Part shown: positions 56,138 through 64,000 of the stretch, piece by piece | How positions within the stretch are numbered: the stretch's first letter is position 1 | Layout: each line of letters starts with the position of its first letter | Source: Phoronis australis | Taxonomy: Eukaryota; Phoronida; Phoronidae | Assembly: GCA_002633005.1 (NCBI GenBank) | Contig: NMRA01000005.1 | Location: 1,159,601 to 1,223,600 of the forward strand | Direction of reading: 5' to 3' | DNA: 64,000 nucleotides | Translations under genes and position numbers: made by a program | The notes under the pieces: generated by a model | What the model saw: the letters and a program-made list of their open reading frames with translations, nothing else | Told to the model about the DNA's origin: nothing | The model's database searches: none

Positions 56138-56315
56138 TTCCAAACATGGCTGAAGATTTTTAAGCATAGCTCAGGGTTTTCCAAACATGGCTCAGGGTTT
56201 TCCAAACATGGCGGGGGGCCTTTCAAACATGGCTCAGGGTTTTCCAAACACGGCTCAGGGCTTATCAAACATGGCTAATGGAAACATGGTACAATCCATT
56301 TCAAACATGGTTCAG
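56138..56315 (+). repeat. ~20-bp degenerate tandem repeat (caaacatggctcagggtttt)
   Basis: About eight imperfect units, extending from a repeat B core (56108-56127). The unit length varies slightly between copies. Confidence 0.85.
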
Positions 56316-59010
56316 TTGGATTACATGTAAGGAGAACATTGAATGTTTTTACCTATACTGACCAGCTGAAGATCTAAGACAGTTTCCCAAAGCCTGAAAA
56401 GTGCAACCAATCTTGGTTAGGAACATGATCATATAAAGTTTATTGCTGCTATGAGAGTTTGCCTTATTTTCTTTATTAAACAACCGTGATTCTTACGCAA
56501 TGTGTTGCCTTGGCCTGCCTCATGTGTGTCTATCACAGAGGACCTCTTAATTGTGTTCAGCACGATTTAATGCCGTTCTTTCCAGGAAATAAATTAATTA
56601 GGCTCTGACTAATTGTATTGGTTGTTGCACCTGGTTATATCAGATCCACCGTTCTTGGTGTAAATTCTGATCAGAGACTTGGGCTTACCCTGATCATCCT
56701 CAGTCAAATGCTTTAGTTAATTCTATAAACACATACCATGCAGCCAAGAGCTGAGCCAGGAGATAATTATGGCTTGGTTGTTTCCTCAAGTGTACAGTTA
56801 CAAGAGGCTGATGCAAAATTCATGCAGTAAGACATCTAAATATGACTGCAAAACCCAAACGGTACAAGCGGAGCGTTAAAATTGCTGTGGTCACAGAAAC
56901 CTTCTGGCCTTTAGATTACATTTTACACATACGGTAAGGGCAAAAAAACAGAGCCTTTTCGCAGAAAGTAATTTGTGATTCAGGCCATTTACATACTGTT
57001 ACGAAATCATTTCCCTTTTGTTCCTTACCCAGAAATTATTTGGAGGTGCTCTTTAAGATGAGAAGTCAATATTACTTTCGATCAGGGCCACTGAATTGCT
57101 CGTCTCTGTGAGTTAGTTATAGTCGCCAAGACAACATGGCCTTCAGAGGAATTCTACTCAATTCATTATTATAACTTATTCCAATTGAAATGATGGAAAA
57201 GGATGCCATAACATTGCCCCGGACGGACAAAATCATCTGTGAGGATATTTGATCTTTTTGACGCCAGAATTTGGTTTGTGGCAGCTTTAATTGACACCCT
57301 TGTTGACTTTTTAGTCCGTGGTGCAATCCTTCTTAAAAATTACATTTGTCAGTTTTAATTCTGTTCATTTCTTCCTACAGCGCTTCAGTTAGATGATCCT
57401 TCCACAAAACTGACTTTGTTCATGTTCAACGCAGCCATCTTGGAACTTATCAACTTCTCTTAGTATTTTCTTTCATAGACAGCAGTAACTTTCGTTCAAA
57501 TTCTGATACGGAATCTCTGTAGCAAAAATTTGAGTTGGCAATGGCTATGTCCGTCTTAGTGTTGACCTATTAAAGTATGTTGCATTTCTAGATAATGGTG
57601 AATTTTTCCCGGGTTGTTCAGCACCATATGGTTCATAGCTTTTTTACTTCTGCAGGAATTTTACTTACCTTCTATTAAACCCGTTCCATGTGTCCACATG
57701 CCATTTTCTTACTAACCAACATCTTTTTGTATCAAAGTCTATTTAAGATAATAGTTCACGTGTTAGTATCCAATTTTAAAAAGCTTACCTGCAGAAGTGA
57801 ATAAAACAGTATTGACTGGAACGATGTAGGTAAATGTATTTTTTTTTATTCTATAAAATTGTTCATGCGCTAAGGTTTATGGCAGGGACCTTGTACAATT
57901 CACCTGAGACCGAGTTGTCCCAGGCAATCGTACTAAAAAGACTAGCTAATTAACTGATCACAATTAATCTCCTCGCCTACCCACACAATTTTAGGCTTCA
58001 TGGGCAAGCAGTTGATTGGCTCTGGCCTTTTCCCCGAGACTCAGTGGAACAGCAACCATCAGTGGGCGTGTGATGTCATCACGCACAATTTTCATGCCTT
58101 GTCATTTGCCTATTCGTGTGTGGGCTCTGTTCAATTAGGTTGGCGACAGGAAAATCAATATACCTGTGCACTGCTGAAATGATTGGCAGTTAGCATCCGA
58201 GTGTAAAGCAGGCAGTAGACAGGTGAATCGTCATACCGCACGGCTGTCTAGGAATCACTGTCCCGTAAAGAACTCTAAGTCAAACTATCAAAATCCACGT
58301 ATTGATCTGGTTCCCTAGAGAGATGTTCAGTTGCACTAGCTGAGCATCGTGTGTATACAGAACATAGGAAAACATGGATTGCAGTCTTGATTAGAACTTG
58401 AAAAGTACTTCTACAGCGAAGTATGCCAATTGCGTTGCCACTGTCATATCTCATCATGTTTTGGTTAAAAAGTTTGAAATGCAAATTAGATGTTGCTAAA
58501 GCTGCATTGGGCACTTTTTAGCTGACTAAAAATAAAAATCGATTCAAGGTTTTCTGGGGTCCTTCGTAACCAGTTTGATGCCTGCTATTCAGTGAGTAAA
58601 ACTGGTTCTTTAAATTTGGGACCATTGTAAGTAACTATTACCCTTAAGATGGCCAGTAAGTGGGAGAGCAGATGAGAATTGGGAAGAAATTATTGCAGCT
58701 AATGGAATTAAAATGTAATAGGGCGAGGAGAAGTCAAATACCAACAGGTTATGTTTTTTAATTGCTGTGTAGGCGGTTGTCAGGTGTATGTAGTGTTTTA
58801 CTGTTTCTGCTTATTAAATTATAAGTTATCACTTGCTAATGGCATGAATGCAGTGTCTGACCAAGTGTAAGTAAGGCCAGTGATTGGAAGGTTAATTTGT
58901 TGGTATCAAAATTGCATCTGGTAGTCTCAGATGACATAGAAGGGTATTGTTGGAAGTACTCTCTCTGACCTCAGTAAGACTAGATGTATGATGAAATCTC
59001 ACCAATTTAG

Positions 59011-59110
59011 GACACAGTGTGGGTGACAAGGACACAGTGTGAGTGACAAGGACACAGTGTGGGTGACAAGGACACAGTGTGGGTGACACGGACACAGTGT
59101 GGGTGACAAG
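59011..59110 (+). repeat. 20-bp tandem repeat, 5 copies
   Basis: The unit is gacacagtgtgggtgacaag with single-base variants. It begins immediately after aatctcaccaatttag, the expected 5' flank of a family A head, so the array appears to be an expansion of that head. Confidence 0.95.
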
Positions 59111-61265
59111 TGTTCTAATGAAGATTGTGCCACCGCTACCATCAGACATTTTCTTCAAAGGTTCACAGCAACGTTAAAAAACCTTGAAAATTTAAAATAG
59201 GACAATCGAGCAATTCTTTTGCTCCTAAATTGGAGAAATTTTATCTTAGGGTACATTATGGCAAAATTATTGAATTCAATATTCAAGGTGTAGTAAACCT
59301 GGTTTTCCATTTTCAAAAACAGAGAAACCTATTCTAACAACCATGAATCTCAATTTTTATCCAATTTTGTAAATTATCAATGCTGTTCTACAATTTCAAA
59401 GCAATAGACAATATAAGAAGGTTCTTGGAATTTCCTTTATACTGCTGCTATTGCTGTGATGTAGCTATGGCTATCTGCTCTCCATGTTCATTGTCCTTCA
59501 ACTAGCAGAAACACAGAGGATAAAGACCAGTGCCACCTTCAGTAAGGGTGTACAAACTACTAGAATGTGATTTTTGTAAAGCAACGCAAGTGTAGGACCC
59601 TGTTGTGGCAAGAATTCTATTTTTAATTTTCAGTAATTAAAAAACAAAAATGGAATGAATTCTGGTATTTTCTTATGAAATGTGTGAATTCTGCTCAAAA
59701 CCTCTCATTCCGGGGCAGAAGTCCGATTCCATGAATTCAGTTTTGTCTATTTATTGTTGTCTTTGAAAATTGAATTTGGTGCAGGTTGCACAAGCACATG
59801 AATATTAAAAACACGGTAAAAGTTCTCCATATCGGGACATTCTCTAAATGTGGACACAAAATTTCAAGCCAAAATTGAAATTTCTTTATTCTGGAGATTG
59901 AGACTTGGGCAATTTTGGTGTTATATCATATTTCTCAAATATTGGACACTGCCTTTTGAGGCAACAGAGTCAGAAAAATAAACTTGGCAGTTCATAAAGT
60001 CGTTGAAAATAACTGCAGATGCATCATTTTCATATGACCCCCCATAGTATGTAATGTGGAGATGACTGATCGTTAGTCACTGGAATTCTTGAATCTGGCA
60101 TGGCCAATATTTTCTATTTTTAGAATTTGGTACAGACTATGACCTTGAGCACAATAATTACTTCACTATCTCAGACTAGAAATTTTTTTACCGTATGAAA
60201 ATATATTTTTTACAGGCTTATAAGAATTATTGGGGACACAAGCTCAAGTCTGTCCTGTATGTTTCTACCTCCACCTCCCTTATCACAAATGTCATTATTC
60301 TACATATTACACACCTGTCACAGAGAAGACTATATATCAATAATATACCGCAAACTTTCTATTTACAAGGCAACTTTGATCACGATCGCGTGTGTGAATT
60401 CCTGTGATATATAAAACTGTTATATTTACTTAAAAATATGACAAGCTACTACAGTGTTAGGTTATCTTTCTTTTCTGACAACAGTAACCCAAGATCACCG
60501 CAGGGGGTACCGTCATATCTGCAGGTGGGAGAAATATTGCTAATGACTTGGTTTAACCACAGGTCAATTGAAGTTTACGATTTTCGAATTTGGATTGGAA
60601 AATTGTTAACAAGCATAATTTCTGTGACAAACCCTTGTGTTACTGTGAGTTTTATGTGATTGGTTGATGATACAGAACATTTTAAAAGGGCCTGGAACGT
60701 GAAAAGCAGACTAAATTGCATTGTTCAAAGCTCGTGGTTCTCTGCCACTGAAACAGAATTGAACCTGTTCACTAGGCAATTTTACGGTTTGTTCATAAAA
60801 TTTTTGTAATTTCTGTTGATGTCAAAGCATTTTTCTTCTAGTTTAAAATTTCAAGGAAAAAACAACCTGTCAACTGCTCGTCACTTGTCGATTTTTCTCC
60901 CGTAAGGCAAAGCACATCTCCTTATTTGTTATGGCAAGATATAGGTGTGCTACATTCCCCTTATATGTGACCTTTGACTTGATGTAAACAAAACAAAGGC
61001 TACTTCAAGCAGCAGCCAGTCGGATTACGAGTCACTTGATGTAAGTCCTAACTGTTTAAAATTAGTTACAAAGGTATCAAATATGTTCTAGAACGCACTT
61101 GGAATTCTTTTTAGGAAATTGCTTGCTTCACTGGTTTGCCTCATGCTGTGCTGCCGACATCAGATTTGGAGTGCGATCACACATGATAATATGCCGTTAA
61201 TATCCATCTTGTTGGTCAGCTGTTTGCTGAATGACTAAGCGCATGCACATATTTATCATAAGTCG

Positions 61266-61284
61266 GGGGGGGGGGNGGGGGGGA
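61266..61284 (+). repeat. Poly-G run containing an N
   Basis: A homopolymer run of G is broken by a single N at 61276. The length is unreliable and the N probably marks a sequencing problem. Confidence 0.8.
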
Positions 61285-63274
61285 GATTAGAAATTCTGTG
61301 GTGACTACAGAGTTTTTGTTAGCGCATATTTCAAAAACTGTAAAGTTTGTGATATTTTCTGGAAATTGGAAATTCCCTCAGAGGGGAAGTTAATAACACT
61401 GTTGTAGACGTTACGTTCATCAGGGATTGATTAAAAGATATTTTTAATGAGCTTTCGCGTTACTTGTTTCTTTAAAAAGCAGGACCCCAAAGGTAGCATT
61501 CACTGTACAGCTCTTTAGCGTGCTGTGCTAAATGGGCCGAATTGATGGGGACGAAACACAACTGCTGTCGTTCATAGAGGATTTGAAACACAGGACATTT
61601 CGTGTGAATTGTATTCCACTGCACAACAGATGCATTATTCTACTGAAGAACGCAGAACTCTCTCTATTAACTATTCGGTCGCCGTCTGGCAACAAGACAT
61701 ATTCGTTACATTTTCCCTACATGTAAGAATGACCATTTGCAAGTATTAAAGAGGTTCGGCATCTCCATTTCAAGATTGACATACAACGCTGCATAATGCA
61801 GATATGCTGATACGATCAGATGTGTTGTTTTGCTGTGTCGTTCTTGGCAGACAGCCCATTAATTCTTCTATTTAATCTCAGATTTGTTGCAATTTGGTGA
61901 GATTTCACCGTGTATAAAACCTTGGCCTATATCACTCTCTTTTGTCCACTTTGTAAACTCTCCCATCTAAGGATGGGCTGGCCCTGTACATCTTGACAGT
62001 CACAACTATTGGTTGATGATTGTCTGTGTTGTCACCCTGGTAAATCATTGTTCACACATCACCTTAGTCACCACTTCTGTGCAAAGGAGATAGAAAGAGC
62101 AGGTATGAGGTACGTTTATTTTTAAACAAAATGGTCATTGTATACTAAGACCTAAATAAAAGATTGCAGAGTGACTTCCTTTAGGCTTTGCAAAGGGCTT
62201 GTGTTTGAAACAGGTTCTTGCGCTTGTTTATTATTCCCTAGTGAAATGGCTTGATGCTGAAATGAAGTAAAGAAATGTCTCTAGAGAACAATACTTGGCA
62301 AATTGATTAAAAATGAATTATGATGAAGATGGCATACCATAAGAAAATTACACGAAAAAGGCATTTAGTATCTTTATAGTTATACTGTATCATCGAAACA
62401 GTCTTGCGTCTAGTTTACCGCACTTCTCCATATTATAGTCCAGGGCACTTAACTGGACAAGTCCAAAATTACGGGTAGGCCTTAAGCCATTCATTCATGA
62501 GCACTTGAAATAAAAAATTTTAAGAAGTTGGTGGATGGGACTTAACCGAATAGTTGATGTGAGACTTTCGGATTAAAAAATAAGCAAGATTGTCGGATTG
62601 CAGACAATGAATTGCAACGCGAGTTACAGAGTAGGTTCCAATGAAAGTGACGGATCGTTATTCAAAAGTAAACAATTTTATTCTTGATCGACGACTGGCT
62701 CGACCACCCCTGATCCTTGTCTTACTTCTTTGCATAGCATGTTTGGCGCAAGAGAGCAATGCCGAGCTGTCGAGATAAGACAGCTAGCCGCAGAACCATA
62801 CGCTGAAAATGTCATTGAGTCACGGAGTGTTGACTATAACATCCCAAACATAAAAAAACAACAGAGTTAAGTTTTTCAAACTTTTATTACAACCAATTTC
62901 AAAACTGCTCTCTGAGTCGGAACTTGACAGCTACATATTGTACGAGACTGTAACCATAAATTTGATGTCTGACCTCTGCAACACGTGAAGCTTGCACGCG
63001 CGCACTTAAGCAGGGTCACATCTTGAAACAGTTTTAATTCTAGTGGAGGCTGCGAGGTCACTGGTCGTCTGCGCACCGCAGGACGTCACGGGGCTATTAC
63101 TCAGCAATTTTTGTAAATTTAATTATGAATGACTAATCTGAGGCAAAGAGAACCTTTGTTGGGATCATCCGCTGTTATGATGTTTTCACAGTCATGTGGC
63201 GACGTGACTATAAAGCTCTTTGAATAGGGCTACGCGTTCCGAGTATGATTGTCGTGTCGGGATTTAGATCGCCA

Positions 63275-63460
63275 GGTAAGATTAACCGCCCAGGGCGGTT
63301 GTCTGTCGTAATAAGCGCCCATGTTCGGTTAACCGCCCATCCCCTACTTTGGGTGGATTTTCGATTTAACCGCCCACTGCTCGGTTAACCGCCCTCCCCC
63401 GATTTTTTGGTTTCCCCAATTTAATCGCCCAGGGCGTTAACCCGAACGATTACGGTAATC
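63275..63460. repeat. Repeat-rich segment of TTAACCGCCC motifs
   Basis: Several copies of GGTTAACCGCCC or ATTTAACCGCCC in direct order, plus taataagcgcccatg, also seen at the left end of the 45406 element. It resembles the terminal region of a DNA transposon of related design; no partner end was found. Confidence 0.5.
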
Positions 63461-63899
63461 TTAGTGATGTCAGCTAGTACCATCACCATTGCTAGTACCA
63501 TCGCCAATAACATTTAGGCTGACAGCAATTTTAAGATCAAAGCTTAGTTGATAGTCACCCGCATGTGTTGATGTTACCTGCATTGACCTGGGAATAAATG
63601 AAATTATGCGTAATTTTCTCCGTTAGGAATCCAATGACCTAGCTTCAGCATGACTTCATAAGAAAAGGACGTCCAATTCAGTGGCAGAATTATTTGTTCA
63701 AAAATGAAAAAAGCTGCTGTGCCCTGTCAAACTTCTTTGAATAATAATCTGACAAGAGTCAAGTCTTGAGCAAAACTAATATGTACATAGTTATTTCGTG
63801 TTGTGGAGTGGCAACAGTTTAGGTCATATTATACAGTCAACAATTTTTTAAGCATGCTGTTGTCATCGAAGTTATCGCAAGGTAGCGCTGCACGCTAAG

Positions 63900-64000
63900 C
63901 AGGCCTTTATGCAGCATACGTCCTGGGTGTCCAAATGGACGCCCTAGCACTAATCTGGATGCCCTGGCAAGGACGCCCAATGTATCATTTGGATGCCCAC
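63900..64000 (+). mobile_element. Second copy of the CAGGCCTT hAT element, cut by the window end
   Basis: It starts CAGGCCTTTATGCAGC and then follows the left part of the 43843 element almost base for base (gacgccctagcactaat, gccctggcaaggac, caatgtatcatttgga). It differs by a 12-bp insertion (ctgggtgtccaa) and a few substitutions. If intact, the right-hand duplication would read acgctaag beyond the window. Confidence 0.8.

Larger units (their letters stand above)
30874..64000 (+). other. Probable first intron of the kinase gene, at least 33 kb, repeat-rich
   Basis: No exon continuing a kinase glycine loop in the required phase, and no other conserved coding sequence, was recognised. The stretch carries the mobile elements and repeats listed below. 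The remaining sequence is AT-rich with only short, unsupported open frames. It could hide separate small genes or RNAs that I cannot see. Confidence 0.5.

Noticed and set aside
56949-56975. cag|AGCCTTTTCGCAG as exon 2 of the kinase (would read T-A-F-S-Q)
   Set aside because: It lacks the glycine of the GTGAFSEV loop, the frame does not continue with kinase motifs, and no donor closes a plausible exon.

Overview
This window is AT-rich, intron-rich metazoan nuclear DNA from a ciliated animal. Introns are GT-AG and coding exons make up roughly 9% of the window. tRNA-derived SINE heads and MITE-type elements like these are common in aquatic invertebrate genomes, so an invertebrate bilaterian is my inference; no species call is possible. 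There are no bacterial operons, CRISPR arrays or viral genes.

Region 1 (129-25327, + strand) is the 3' half of an axonemal inner-arm dynein heavy chain gene. I can trace 26 consecutive coding exons whose splice phases all agree. They encode about 1,893 residues: the end of AAA3, AAA4 with an intact P-loop, the stalk coiled coils with the microtubule-binding domain, AAA5, AAA6 and the C-terminal domain, then a TAA stop. The protein belongs to the DNAH3/DNAH7/DNAH12 clade and, from remembered relatives, looks most like DNAH12. Exon 15 is present twice (14729-14869 and 15857-15997). Both copies are 141 bp with the same phase and intact splice sites, which is the layout of a mutually exclusive exon pair. 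The 5 kb intron before exon 13 also holds two candidate in-frame micro- or cassette exons.

Three places in or near this gene look like assembly joins, each at a single N. A 77-bp perfect inverted repeat sits at N5954. Four copies of a 50-bp piece of the exon 13/intron 13 junction interrupt exon 16 at N17246. The 3' UTR is duplicated at about 99% identity across N26132. A fourth N (61276) lies in a poly-G run.

Region 2 (26735-30600) is intergenic, with one hAT-like MITE, a 21-bp minisatellite and CpG-richer sequence near 30.2 kb. Region 3 starts at a probable promoter (perfect CRE and YY1-like motif, 30676-30695) and a first coding exon (30785-30873). That exon encodes the N-terminus of a Ser/Thr kinase that most resembles calcium/calmodulin-dependent kinase I and stops at the start of the glycine loop.

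Region 4 (30874-64000) has no further convincing exon. It is best read as the long first intron of the kinase gene, filled with non-autonomous DNA transposons, tRNA-derived SINE heads, an interspersed family of about 250 bp with many copies, and several minisatellites. The clearest element is a 444-bp hAT-type MITE at 43843-44286 with a perfect 8-bp target-site duplication; a second copy begins at 63900 and runs off the window. The two genes are in tandem on the + strand and show no obvious functional link beyond possible shared expression in ciliated cells, which is inference.
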